Positions 17,808 through 26,196 are shown, counted from the stretch's first letter. The stretch: 64,000 nt of DNA from DASRDR01 sp035550795 (GCA_035550795.1 DASZOL010000068.1:210589-274588), one strand, 5' to 3'. Notes: generated from the sequence alone by a model not told the origin. A program made the numbers and translations.

Positions 17808-19201
17808 CGAGCCCCGACCTCTGGTTCCTGGGAATCGAAGATCTGGGCCCTCGCCTGGCCGCGCGCTCGCTCTCGCCGGTCGAGCTGTGCCAGGTCCTGC
17901 TGCGACGCTGTGAGCGCCTGGAGCCCACGCTGAACGCCTTCATCACGCTCGACCCCGAGCGGATCCTGGCCGAGGCGCGCGTCGCCGAGCAAGAGCTCTC
18001 GGCCGGCCGGCTCCGGGGTCCGCTGCACGGCATCCCGGTCGCCGTGAAGGACCTCTGCTGGACCCGGGGTGAGCGCACGACGGGGGGCGCGAAGGTTCTC
18101 GCCGACTTCGTGCCGGACGAGGACGCGACCGTGGTGTCCCGGCTCCGCGCCGCCGGCGCGGTCATCTTCGGGAAGACTAACACCCCCGAGTTCGCCTACG
18201 GTCCGCTCAACGCCTATCACTACGGACCGTCGCGTAACCCCTGGGACCCGACCCGATTCACCGGAGGGTCGAGCATGGGCGCGGCCGCGGCGCTGGCGGG
18301 CGGCCTGGTTCCGGGCGCCCTCGGAAGCGACACCGGGGGGTCGATCCGGGGCCCCGCCCACTGGTCCGGCGTCACGGGCCTCATGCCGACGTACGGACGG
18401 GTCCCCCTGCGGGGCGTGGTCGCCCTGGCGACGAGTCTCGATCACGTGGGGCCGATGGCGCGCTCGGCGATGGATGCCGCCCTCCTGCTTCAGGTGCTGG
18501 CCGGCCACGACCCGCTCGACCGGACGTCGGTCGACGCGCCCGTCCCCGACTTTGCGCGGGAAACGGCGCGGCCGGTGCGCGGCCTGCGCGTGGCGGTGCC
18601 ACGCGGCTATCTCTGGGACCGGATTGCGCCCGCGATCGGGGCGGCGGTGGAGGCGGCGCTGGAGGAGCTTCGACGGCTCGGGCTGGCGGTCGCCGACGTG
18701 GACCTTCCGGGATGGGAGGCGGCGGCCGAGGCGTGCGCCGTCCTCATCCGCTCGGAAGCCGCGACCGAGCATGGACACTACCTGAGGGGGCGTCCGGAGG
18801 ACCTGATCCCCGAGGTGCGGGAGCGTCTGGAAGCCGGCGTCCGCACCTCCGCCGTCGAATACATCGAGGCCCGGCGCGCGGCGGATCGTCTCGGGCACGC
18901 TCTGCGCCGGGTCCTCGCCGAGGCGGACGTGGTGGCGCTGCCCGGGCGCCCCCAGACAGCGCCCCGGATGGACGGGAGCGGGCGGCTGCTCGAGCCGCTC
19001 TCCCCGCGGAACTACACCTCACCGCTCAACCCTCCCGGCGTCCCGGCCCTGACCTTCCCGTGCGGCTTCGACCGGGAAGGGCTTCCGATCGGGATCCAGC
19101 TCACGGGGAATCACTGGACGGAAGGCACGCTTCTCGCGGTGGCCCACGCCTATCAGCAGGTGACCGACTGGCACCGGCGCCGCCCTCCGCGCTGCGCGTG
19201 A
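17804..19201 (+). CDS. Amidase signature family hydrolase, probable non-AUG start
   Basis: About 465 aa. The Ser-cisSer-Lys triad is visible: Lys82 (PVAVKDLC), cis-Ser156 in GGSSMG, and nucleophile Ser180 in GSDTGGSIR. The 24-residue Ser-Ser spacing matches known members. Clear amidase coding extends upstream of the first usual start codon (GTG 18044), through SLSPVELCQVLLRRCERLEP to SPDLWFL. No ATG, GTG or TTG occurs there in frame, so I place the start at CTG 17804 (GGGAG eight bases upstream, overlapping the previous stop); ACG 17807 is the alternative. It hydrolyses an amide; the substrate is unknown. The stop overlaps the HIT gene start. Confidence 0.88.
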   Translation: MTSPDLWFLGIEDLGPRLAARSLSPVELCQVLLRRCERLEPTLNAFITLDPERILAEARVAEQELSAGRLRGPLHGIPVAVKDLCWTRGERTTGGAKVLADFVPDEDATVVSRLRAAGAVIFGKTNTPEFAYGPLNAYHYGPSRNPWDPTRFTGGSSMGAAAALAGGLVPGALGSDTGGSIRGPAHWSGVTGLMPTYGRVPLRGVVALATSLDHVGPMARSAMDAALLLQVLAGHDPLDRTSVDAPVPDFARETARPVRGLRVAVPRGYLWDRIAPAIGAAVEAALEELRRLGLAVADVDLPGWEAAAEACAVLIRSEAATEHGHYLRGRPEDLIPEVRERLEAGVRTSAVEYIEARRAADRLGHALRRVLAEADVVALPGRPQTAPRMDGSGRLLEPLSPRNYTSPLNPPGVPALTFPCGFDREGLPIGIQLTGNHWTEGTLLAVAHAYQQVTDWHRRRPPRCA

Positions 19202-19641
19202 CGGATACCGGGGTGCCGAGCGCTGTCGCGACCTGTACCGTGTGCGCCGGTCGGTGGCCCGACCCCGTGGACCGGATCGCGGAGCTCTCCGAGAGTGTCC
19301 TCTATCTCAACACCGATCAGTTCTTCCCCGGCTGGTCGGTCCTGGTCCTGCGCCGGCACGCGACCGAGCTGTTCGAGCTCTCGCGGGACCAGCGGGCGCA
19401 GCTGATGGACGAGGTGAGCGACGTCGCCCGCGCGCTCAAGCTGGCCTTCGATGCGCGGAAGGTCAACTACGCGCTGTTCGGCAATCTGGTCCCTCACGTG
19501 CACTGGCACCTCGTCCCTCGCCTCGGCACCGACCCGGCTCCGCGCGAGTCCGTGTTCGCCGTCCCGCACGAGGCGGTCCGGCTCCGGGCCGTCGAGCGTA
19601 CCGATCGGATCGTCCGGATCCGCAATCGTCTCGGTCGGTGA
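19198..19641 (+). CDS. HIT-family nucleotide hydrolase/transferase
   Basis: 147 aa. The histidine triad HVHWHLVPR is present near residue 100, preceded by the HIT fold (VLYLNTDQFFPGWSVLVLRRH, NYALFGNLVPHVH). An early CTVC pair hints at a zinc site as in some HIT proteins. The GTG at 19198 overlaps the amidase stop and the HIT stop overlaps the next MltA start (GTGA both times), so the three genes are translationally coupled. Members hydrolyse AMP-linked substrates; the one used here is unknown. Confidence 0.9.
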   Translation: MTDTGVPSAVATCTVCAGRWPDPVDRIAELSESVLYLNTDQFFPGWSVLVLRRHATELFELSRDQRAQLMDEVSDVARALKLAFDARKVNYALFGNLVPHVHWHLVPRLGTDPAPRESVFAVPHEAVRLRAVERTDRIVRIRNRLGR

Positions 19642-20885
19642 GCGCCGGAGTGTTGCTCGCGCGACCGATGCTGGCGGGGCTCGTCGCCGTGGCCGTCGCG
19701 CTCGGTGCCGGGTGTGCGGCATGGCGGAGGCCGTCGGTCACCGAGCCTGCCGCCGCGCTGCGCCCGGTCGGACGGGCGCCGGTGCTCCTGGACGATGGCG
19801 ACCCCACCTCGCTCCGTGCCGCGGTCGCGGAGAGCCTTGCCTGGCTCGCGAGCCAGCCGGCCGATCACGTCTTCGTGGCGGGACCCCGGCGCGTCACGGT
19901 GGCCGAGCAGACGCACGCACTCCGGGGCCTGCTTGGGGTCCTGGGGGAGTCGCCGGAGCCCGAGCGCCTGGCGGCCTACGTCCAGAGAACGTTCGAGATG
20001 CTCGAGTCCGTGGGAGGCCCGGACGGGAAGATGCTGGTGACGGGCTACTTTGAGCCCGTGATCGACGCGGCGGAGCGCCCGAGCCCGGAGTACGCGGTCC
20101 CGGTCATGGGGCTCCCCGAGGACCTGGTCGAGGTGCGCCTGGAGGCGTTCGATCCGCGCTACCGCGGGGAGCGGCTGTTCGGCCGCCTCGAGGGGCAGCG
20201 GCTGATCCCGTACTGGCGGCGGGCGGAGATCGACGCGGGGCGGCTCGGGGGACGCGGCCTCGAGCTCGCGTGGGCCCGGGATCCCGTCGACGTCTTCTTC
20301 ATGGAGATCCAGGGGAGCGGCACGCTGCGCTTCCCTGACGGCCGTGAGCAGCGGGTGGGCTACGCGGGCGCCAACGGCCGGGCGTACCGGGCCATCGGGC
20401 GCCTGCTGATCGACGAGGGACACGTGCCCCGCGAGGCCATGTCGATGCAGGCGATCCGGGCGTGGCTCGCGGCCAATCCGGGCGAGCGCCAGCGCGTTCT
20501 CCAGCACAACGAGTCCTTCGTCTTCTTCCGCCCGCTGCCGGGCCCGCCCGAGGGGAGCCTCGGGCGCCCCCTCACGCCCGCACGCTCCATCGCGACCGAT
20601 GCCCGGCTCTTCCCGCGGGGCGCCCTCGCCTTCATCGAGACCCGGCGCCCCGTGCCGGCGCCGGACGGCACCGTCGGCCGCGCGCCGCTCGCGCGCTTCG
20701 TGCTCAACCAGGACACCGGCGGCGCGATTCGCGGCGCGGGGCGGGTCGACTTCTTCTGGGGCCGCGGCGAGACGGCGGCCTTCGCGGCAGGCCTCATGCG
20801 CGAGCCGGGCCGGCTCTACTTCCTCGTGCCGCGCTCGACGTCCACCGTGGCCGCCCCGCGTGAGGCTGCGGAGGGGCGTCGGTGA
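19638..20885 (+). CDS. mltA: MltA-family lytic murein transglycosylase, lipoprotein (copy 2)
   Basis: 415 aa. An export signal ends in LGAGC, a plausible lipobox (Cys26), predicting an outer-membrane lipoprotein. The MltA domain includes LVTGYFEPVIDAAE, VDVFFMEIQGSGTLRFPDG and the 3D-domain LNQDTGGAIRGAGRVDFFWG with the catalytic Asp. It is clearly a paralogue of the copy at 15682: both begin LLDDGDP-x-SLRAAVA-x-SLAWL. The GTG at 19638 is preferred over the ATG at 19668 because it keeps a positive residue in the signal and overlaps the HIT stop. Confidence 0.93.
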   Translation: MSAGVLLARPMLAGLVAVAVALGAGCAAWRRPSVTEPAAALRPVGRAPVLLDDGDPTSLRAAVAESLAWLASQPADHVFVAGPRRVTVAEQTHALRGLLGVLGESPEPERLAAYVQRTFEMLESVGGPDGKMLVTGYFEPVIDAAERPSPEYAVPVMGLPEDLVEVRLEAFDPRYRGERLFGRLEGQRLIPYWRRAEIDAGRLGGRGLELAWARDPVDVFFMEIQGSGTLRFPDGREQRVGYAGANGRAYRAIGRLLIDEGHVPREAMSMQAIRAWLAANPGERQRVLQHNESFVFFRPLPGPPEGSLGRPLTPARSIATDARLFPRGALAFIETRRPVPAPDGTVGRAPLARFVLNQDTGGAIRGAGRVDFFWGRGETAAFAAGLMREPGRLYFLVPRSTSTVAAPREAAEGRR

Positions 20886-21144
20886 GGGGATCGACGCTGC
20901 TCGGCTGGAGGTCCTTCCGGACAGCCCCTTGACGCTCGCCGCCCTCGTCCGCTTCGGCGGGCGCGGGATGAGCGCATCCAGGAATCGCGTTCCCGCTATC
21001 ACCCTCGCTGTACTCGATTTGGACGACGCCCCGCGCGAGGCCCCCGGAGTGACGATTCCTGACGCGCGCTGGGCGAATCTCGGCAGCCGGCGCATCCCGA
21101 CTCCGCCTGGGACCCGGCACATGAAACGCAGAGCATGAGCAAGG

Positions 21145-21159
21145 GGTTGTGAGACAACC
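21145..21159. repeat. Perfect hairpin GGTTGT-GAG-ACAACC
   Basis: A six-base-pair stem with a three-base loop lies 260 bases after mltA copy 2. It may be part of a terminator or operator; no T-run follows. Confidence 0.35.
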
Positions 21160-21199
21160 GAGCTGCCGGTCCTCCTGAATCCCCCGCACCGATTGTCCC

Positions 21200-21285
21200 G
21201 GCACGTGCCTTGCACCATCCAGCGCCCCGGCGGTGGTGCGCAAGCAAGGTGCCGGACGCGCTGTCCGGGTGCCAAAGGGGGCACC
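21200..21285 (+). ncRNA. Candidate structured 5' leader of the pilus-motor operon
   Basis: Two perfect adjacent hairpins, CCGGAC-gcgct-GTCCGG (21252-21268) and GGTGCC-aaaggg-GGCACC (21268-21285), follow a longer possible stem. In that stem CTTGC (about 21209-21213) pairs with GCAAG (about 21239-21243), with ACCA/TGGT inside. The arms of the second hairpin overlap competing pairing with GGTGCC at 21248-21253, the kind of alternative pairing seen in regulatory leaders. It lies 30 bases before the GTG start, just upstream of the GGAGG. It does not match the c-di-GMP-I consensus as I recall it. Confidence 0.35.
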
Positions 21286-21314
21286 GGGCGCGGAAGGTAC
21301 GGAGGAGAGACGTC

Positions 21315-21734
21315 GTGTCTGAGATCGAAGCGGGCGGCGTCAGCCACCGTGCGGAGCCGCGTCCGCTGGCGCTCGTGGCCGATGACGAGACCGAGATGCG
21401 CCAGCTGGTGACCGAGATCCTCGCGGAGGTCGGCTTCGACACGCTCTCGGCCCGCGACGGGGTCGAGCTCCTGGAGCTCGCCGTGCGGCACCGCCCGCAG
21501 CTGATCGTCGCGGACGTGATGATGCCGGGCATGGACGGCTACACCGCCGTCGCTCACCTCCGCGGCCAGTCGGCGACGGCCGGAATCCCCATCATCATGC
21601 TGACCGGCTGCACGGACCCGGCGTACGGGCAGCTCAGCGAGGGCATGGGGGCTTCCGCCCACGTGACCAAGCCGTTCTCCCCGCTCCTCCTGGGCGAGCT
21701 GGCCCAGGAGATGGTCCGGAGATCCCGGGTGTGA
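21315..21734 (+). CDS. CheY-like single-domain response regulator
   Basis: 139 aa. A receiver domain with acidic pair (VADDE), phosphoacceptor Asp in LIVADVMMPGMDGY, Thr in IIMLTG and Lys in VTKPFSP is complete; no output domain follows. The GTG at 21315 has GGAGGAGAG upstream. The stop overlaps the start of the PilB-like gene (GTGTGA). Gene order suggests it controls pilus motor activity, as PilG/PilH-type regulators do in twitching species (inference). Confidence 0.9.
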   Translation: MSEIEAGGVSHRAEPRPLALVADDETEMRQLVTEILAEVGFDTLSARDGVELLELAVRHRPQLIVADVMMPGMDGYTAVAHLRGQSATAGIPIIMLTGCTDPAYGQLSEGMGASAHVTKPFSPLLLGELAQEMVRRSRV

Positions 21735-23149
21735 GCACGCGCCAGCGCCTTGGCGACGTCCTGCTCCAGCGCGAGCTCGTCACGCACGGGCAGCTCGACG
21801 AGGCGCTCGCACGCCAGCGGGTGGGGGGCCGCCGGCTGGGCGAGGTGCTGGTCTCGATGGGAGCGATCACCCACGAGCAGCTCAGCTGGGCGCTCTCCGA
21901 GGCGCTCCACATCCCGTTCGTCGAGCTGTCGGACGAGGTCATCGACCTCGATGTTGCCCGGTCGCTGCCCGAGGCGGTGCTCCGTCGCCACGAAGCGGTG
22001 CCGATCCTCCGCGTGGGTGACGAGATGACGGTGCTGCTCGCGGACCCCACGAACCGTCAGGCGGCCATCGAGCTCGAGGCCATGAGCGGCTCGCGCGTCA
22101 CCGTCGCGCTGGCCGCCCGGGAGGCGGTCCACCATTTCCTCGATCGAGCGTTCCCGGACTCGGCGGGGATCGCCGGCCAGCCGCCGAGCGGTGTCAACGG
22201 AGCGGCCGTTGCCGACCAGCCCGGCCAGGTGGTCGACCTCACCGGGGTGAGCCAGGTGTTCGCGCTACTGCTCGGCGCCGTTCGCGACCGAGCGACGGAG
22301 CTCCACCTGGAGCCGGCCCCGAACGGCGTCCTGGTGCGTGTCCGGGTGGACGGCCGGCTCCACGACCGTGCGTGGTTCGACCGTGACCTCCTCGCGCCCA
22401 TCACCTTCCGGCTCCGGCTCCTTGCCGGTCTGCGGGGCGAGGCCGCGCCCCGGCGGGCGCGCATCCGGACCCGGCTGGACGGGCGGGACACGGAGCTCGA
22501 GTTCCTCTTCTTCCCCACGCTGTCCGGGGAGGCGGTCTCCGTGCGGTTCCAGCAGGTGACCGCCGAGGCCCCCACGATCGAGACGCTGGACGCGTCCGGC
22601 CCGGTTCACCGGCTCCTCCGCGAGTTTGTCGCCGGCGGCCAGGCGCCCGACTGCCGGGGAGGGCTGGTCCTCGTCGCCGGGCCCGATCCGAGGGCCCGGG
22701 CTTCGGTCCTCTACGCGCTCGCCCGGGAAGCCGCGGGGCCCGGGCGCCGCGTGTTGACGCTTGAGCGGCGAGTGTCCTTCGTGGTGCCGGGCTTCCTCCA
22801 GGTCGAGCTCCCAGCCGACTTCGGGGCCGAGGCGGCCGCGGTCCTCATCCAGCCCGCGGACGTGGCGGTGGTCGAGGAAGTGACGTCGCCGGCCCTGATC
22901 GCCGCAACCCTGGCCAGCGCGGAGCAGGGCACCCTCGTCCTGGCCGGCGCTGCCCTCGGCTCGGCGCGGAGCGCGCTCGCCTACCTCGCAACGGTCGACC
23001 TGCGCGGCCCGCTCCTCGCCGTGACCCGAGGCGTCGTCGACGCGCGGCGCCGCAACGGGGCGCTGGCCGTCGAGGCCGTGTCCCTCACCCCGGCCCTCCG
23101 TCGGGACCTGATCGAGAGAAGGGACCCATGGACGTCGCCGAGCTCCTGA
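21731..23149 (+). CDS. Degenerate PilB/GspE-like protein with MshEN domain, likely inactive ATPase
   Basis: 472 aa. Residues 1-145 are an MshEN (GspII_E N-terminal) domain: LGDVLLQRELVTHGQLDEAL, VLLADPTNRQAA. Known MshEN domains bind c-di-GMP. Residues 165-460 follow the GspE/PilB layout (TELHLEPAPNGVLVRVRVDG, LDGRDTELEFLFFPTLSGE), but the Walker A is AGPDPRARA without Lys. The TLEDP Asp box is TLERR, the Walker B segment reads VAVVEEVTS, and no His box or Cys4 zinc site remains. ATP hydrolysis is therefore unlikely. It overlaps pilT by 22 bases. Confidence 0.88.
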   Translation: MSTRQRLGDVLLQRELVTHGQLDEALARQRVGGRRLGEVLVSMGAITHEQLSWALSEALHIPFVELSDEVIDLDVARSLPEAVLRRHEAVPILRVGDEMTVLLADPTNRQAAIELEAMSGSRVTVALAAREAVHHFLDRAFPDSAGIAGQPPSGVNGAAVADQPGQVVDLTGVSQVFALLLGAVRDRATELHLEPAPNGVLVRVRVDGRLHDRAWFDRDLLAPITFRLRLLAGLRGEAAPRRARIRTRLDGRDTELEFLFFPTLSGEAVSVRFQQVTAEAPTIETLDASGPVHRLLREFVAGGQAPDCRGGLVLVAGPDPRARASVLYALAREAAGPGRRVLTLERRVSFVVPGFLQVELPADFGAEAAAVLIQPADVAVVEEVTSPALIAATLASAEQGTLVLAGAALGSARSALAYLATVDLRGPLLAVTRGVVDARRRNGALAVEAVSLTPALRRDLIERRDPWTSPSS

Positions 23150-24213
23150 TTCAGACGAAGGACCGGGGAGGGTCGGACCTCCACCTCTCGGCCGGGGCAG
23201 TGCCGCTGATGCGGCTTCACGGTCAGCTCTCGCCCATCGACGGCCACCCCCTTAGCCGGGACGAGGTCCACCGGATGGTCTACGAGATCCTCAACGACGA
23301 CCAGCGGCGCCTCTTCGAGGAGCACCGCGACCTGGACTTCGCGATCGAGATCGGAGAGTTCGCCCGGTTCCGCGTGAACGTGTTCAACCAGCGGAACGGC
23401 GAGGGCGCCGTGTTCCGGGTGATTCCCACCCAGATTCGCTCCTTTCAGGAGCTGGGGCTGCCGGAGGTCATGCAGGCGCTGGCGCAGCGGGAGAACGGCC
23501 TCGTCCTGGTGACGGGGCCCACCGGATCGGGGAAGTCGACGACGCTCGCCGCAATGATCGACCTCGTGAACTCCACCCACAAGAAGCACATCATCACCCT
23601 CGAGGACCCCATCGAGTTCGTCCACCGATCGAAGGGATGCCTCGTGAACCAGCGTGAGATCGGGTCGCACACGAAGTCCTTCGCGGCGGCGCTGAGAGCT
23701 GCCCTCCGCGAAGACCCGGACGTGATCCTGGTCGGCGAGATGCGGGACCTCGAGACGATCAGTCTCGCGTTGACGGCCGCCGAGACCGGGCACCTCGTGT
23801 TCGGGACCCTGCACACGAAGAGCGCTCCGAAGACGATCGACCGCATCATCGACGCGTTCCCGCCGGCGCAGCAGCAGCAGGTGCGCGTCCAGCTGGCGGA
23901 GGCGCTCCAGGGCGTCGTGTCCCAGCTCCTGTTCCCGACGAAGGACAAGAAGGGGCGAGTGGCGGCGTTCGAGATCATGGTGGCGACCGTCGCCATCCGG
24001 AACCTCATCCGGGAAGGGAAGACGCACCAGATGCCATCGTCCATCCAGACGGGCACCCAGATCGGCATGCAGAGCCTGGAGCAGGCCCTCCGGAACCTCG
24101 TGATGCAGGGCCGGATCGACCGCGCCCACGCGGAGGGCTTCCTGCAGTCGTCCTCGTCCGGGTCGAGCGGAGGGCTTGGCGCTCCCGCCGCCCCGGCTCC
24201 CGGCGCCCGGTAG
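23128..24213 (+). CDS. pilT: Type IV pilus retraction ATPase PilT
   Basis: 361 aa, the normal PilT length. The PAS-like N-terminal domain (SDLHLSAGAVPLMRLHGQL) is followed by the RecA-like ATPase: Walker A GPTGSGKST, Asp box TLEDPIEFVH, Walker B DVILVGEMRD, His box GHLVFGTLHTKSA, and the C-terminal motif segment EIMVATVAIRNLIREGK (PilT AIRNLIRE). It powers pilus disassembly at the inner membrane. The Gly/Ser/Ala-rich tail is variable. The ATG lies inside the end of the PilB-like gene, implying coupling. Confidence 0.97.
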   Translation: MDVAELLIQTKDRGGSDLHLSAGAVPLMRLHGQLSPIDGHPLSRDEVHRMVYEILNDDQRRLFEEHRDLDFAIEIGEFARFRVNVFNQRNGEGAVFRVIPTQIRSFQELGLPEVMQALAQRENGLVLVTGPTGSGKSTTLAAMIDLVNSTHKKHIITLEDPIEFVHRSKGCLVNQREIGSHTKSFAAALRAALREDPDVILVGEMRDLETISLALTAAETGHLVFGTLHTKSAPKTIDRIIDAFPPAQQQQVRVQLAEALQGVVSQLLFPTKDKKGRVAAFEIMVATVAIRNLIREGKTHQMPSSIQTGTQIGMQSLEQALRNLVMQGRIDRAHAEGFLQSSSSGSSGGLGAPAAPAPGAR

Positions 24214-24219
24214 GCCGCC

Positions 24220-25287
24220 ATGACGACGCTGGATCTCGTCCTGGCCGAGGCGGTGGGGAGCGGGGCGTCGGACGTGTATCTCCTCGAGGGCGTGCCCCCG
24301 GCCATCAAGGTGGATGGCCTCGTCAGCCCGGTCTCGGGCGCAGACGCCATCGACGCCGCCTCGATGCGCGAGGTCGTCGAGCGGCTGCTGCCCGAGCGCG
24401 AGCGGGCCGGGTTTGCCGAGCGAGGCGAGGCGAACCTGTCGCACATGCACCCTGTGTTTGGCCGCTTTCGCGTCAACTGCTACCGCGCCATGGGCGTCTC
24501 CGGCGCCGTGCTCCGGCGGGTGAAGACGGAGGTGCCGACGATCGAGGAGCTCGAGCTGCCTCCCCTGCTCGGGACGCTCGCGCTGGAGCGCCAGGGGCTG
24601 GTCCTCGTCGTCGGGGCGACGGGCGCGGGGAAGTCTACCACCGTGGCCGCCATGCTCCATCACCGGACCACGCACTCCCGGGGCCACGTGGTCACCATCG
24701 AGGATCCGGTGGAGTACGTCCACGCGCCGGAGCAGAGCATCGTGTCCCAGCGCGAGGTCGGCATCGATACCGAGTCGTACCTGGTGGGCCTGCGCAACGC
24801 GCTCCGTCAGGCTCCCGACGTCATCTTCGTCGGTGAGCTCCGGGACGCCGACACGGCCGCGGTCGCGCTCCACTCGGCCGAGACCGGCCACCTGGTCCTG
24901 TCGACCCTCCACGCGACGAACGCGACGACGGCCATCGAGCGTGTCCTCCACTTCTTCCAGCCCGAGGTGCGGACCTCGGTCCTGCTGCAGCTGTCGCTCA
25001 CGCTGCGCGCCGTGGCCGCCCAGCGGCTCGTCCCCCGGGTGGAAGGGAAGGGGCGCGCCGCGGCCCTGGAGATCATGCTCGTCACCCCGCGCATCCAGGC
25101 CCTCGTCCGCCGCGGCGAGCTCGAGACCGTGCGGCAGGCGATCGAGGAGAGCTCCAACGAGGGGCTTCAGACCTTTGACCGGGCCCTCTTCGACCTCTTC
25201 CAGCGCAAGGCCGTCGGCCAGGACGACGCCCTCCGGTTCGCCGACAGCCCGAACAACCTGCGGCTCCGCATGAAGGGGATCAGGTAG
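24220..25287 (+). CDS. pilU: PilU-like second retraction ATPase
   Basis: 355 aa, a PilT paralogue: Walker A GATGAGKST, Asp box TIEDPVEYVH, Walker B DVIFVGELRD, His box GHLVLSTLHATNA, and C-terminal ALEIMLVTPRIQALVRRGE. The AIRNLIRE motif of PilT is changed to RIQALVRRG, as in PilU-type accessory retraction ATPases. It begins six bases after pilT and ends the operon; a convergent small ORF overlaps its last eight bases. Confidence 0.93.
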   Translation: MTTLDLVLAEAVGSGASDVYLLEGVPPAIKVDGLVSPVSGADAIDAASMREVVERLLPERERAGFAERGEANLSHMHPVFGRFRVNCYRAMGVSGAVLRRVKTEVPTIEELELPPLLGTLALERQGLVLVVGATGAGKSTTVAAMLHHRTTHSRGHVVTIEDPVEYVHAPEQSIVSQREVGIDTESYLVGLRNALRQAPDVIFVGELRDADTAAVALHSAETGHLVLSTLHATNATTAIERVLHFFQPEVRTSVLLQLSLTLRAVAAQRLVPRVEGKGRAAALEIMLVTPRIQALVRRGELETVRQAIEESSNEGLQTFDRALFDLFQRKAVGQDDALRFADSPNNLRLRMKGIR

Positions 25288-25503
25288 GCGGGCCGCTCCG
25301 GGGCGCCGCGGGTCGCCGGTCGCCCACGGCGGTGACGATGACCTCGGCCGGCCGGCCCCGCTGGCCGCGTGCGTTCACCACCTCGAGCCGGGAACCGGTG
25401 CCGCCCCCGAGGCAACCCGGCATCCACGACCACCGCTGGACCCCCGCGTCTCACCCCCGATGGGCTGGTTCACCTGCGGCTGGGCGGACGTGATGCTGGG
25501 CAT
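25280..25503 (-). pseudogene. Small ORF of about 74 codons broken by a one-base frameshift
   Basis: The ATG at 25503 has a good Shine-Dalgarno (GGAAGGGAG, eight bases upstream). The frame reads MPSITSAQPQVNQPIGGETR, then continues coherently only in another frame (GVQRWSWMPGCLGGGTGSRL, EVVNARGQRGRPAEVIVTAV) to a TGA at 25282-25280. The switch falls at a run of five G (C at 25441-25445). One extra G would give a 225-base intact gene. It is either a sequencing error in the homopolymer or a true frameshift. No family recognised. Confidence 0.5.
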
Positions 25504-25563
25504 CGGCACGGCTCCCTTCCGCGGTCCGGCGACGTGTCGACGTCCCGGCTCCCACCTCGAGCG

Positions 25564-26196
25564 TCACGAGCGGCCGAGCGCCTGGCGCAGCACGGGCAGC
25601 AGACGCTCGGCGAGAATCGCCTGACCCTCCTCGTCGGGGTGCAGGCCGTCGTACGTGCGATCGGGCACCACCCCGTCGAGGAAGTCCTCGACCAGGATCG
25701 CGCCCTCGCCCCGGGCGATCTCCCGGAGCGGCCGCCGGTAGCCGTCGCCGGCCAGCCCGGGCAGCCGGATGTGGAGGAGGACCACGGCGGCTCCCTGCGT
25801 GCGGACCCGCTGGGTGATCGTCCGGAGGTTCTCGACGGTGCGCTCCTGCGGCCACCGCCCGAACACGTCGTTGACGCCCAGCTCGACGACGACCACGCGG
25901 GGCCGGTGAGCCAGCACGTCCCGGTCGAGCCGCAGCAGGCCGCCCTCGGTCGTGTCGCCGGAGATCCCGGCGTTGACCACCCGGACGCCGAGTGCCTCGC
26001 CGAGTCGGTGCGGGAACGCCACGCTCGGGGAGAGCCGGTGTCCCGAGGTGATGCTGTCGCCGAGGAACACGACGGGCGCGGTCGAGGATCCGGCAGGGCC
26101 CGGAGATCGCCGCGGCGCCTGAGTCCACAGCACCCAGGCGGCCGCGGCGACGAGGACGACGGCGCCCAGGAGGAGAGCGCGGCGCCGCGGGAGCAT
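25564..26196 (-). CDS. GDSL/SGNH-family esterase or lysophospholipase (TesA-like)
   Basis: 210 aa with an N-terminal membrane or signal segment (RRALLLGAVVLVAAAAWVLW). The SGNH blocks are all present: GDSITSGH (nucleophile Ser), NAGISGDTT (Gly), GVNDVFG (Asn) and YDGLHPDEEG (Asp/His). It is probably a periplasmic or anchored esterase acting on lipids or acylated sugars. The ATG at 26196 is preferred; an in-frame ATG at 26286 would place a basic tail before the signal segment. Confidence 0.92.
   Translation of the reverse strand: MLPRRRALLLGAVVLVAAAAWVLWTQAPRRSPGPAGSSTAPVVFLGDSITSGHRLSPSVAFPHRLGEALGVRVVNAGISGDTTEGGLLRLDRDVLAHRPRVVVVELGVNDVFGRWPQERTVENLRTITQRVRTQGAAVVLLHIRLPGLAGDGYRRPLREIARGEGAILVEDFLDGVVPDRTYDGLHPDEEGQAILAERLLPVLRQALGRS

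Larger units (their letters stand above)
20886..21314. other. 429-base non-coding region with several perfect hairpins
   Basis: No gene is supportable in any frame. The upstream part contains a hairpin (21145-21159); the downstream 120 bases hold a compact structured leader described separately. The region separates the mltA run from the pilus-motor operon and so should hold its promoter. Confidence 0.6.

Noticed and set aside
21200..21285. A c-di-GMP-I (GEMM) riboswitch upstream of pilus genes.
   Set aside because: The conserved GEMM core sequences and tetraloop-receptor pattern as I recall them are not present; kept only as a structured leader candidate.
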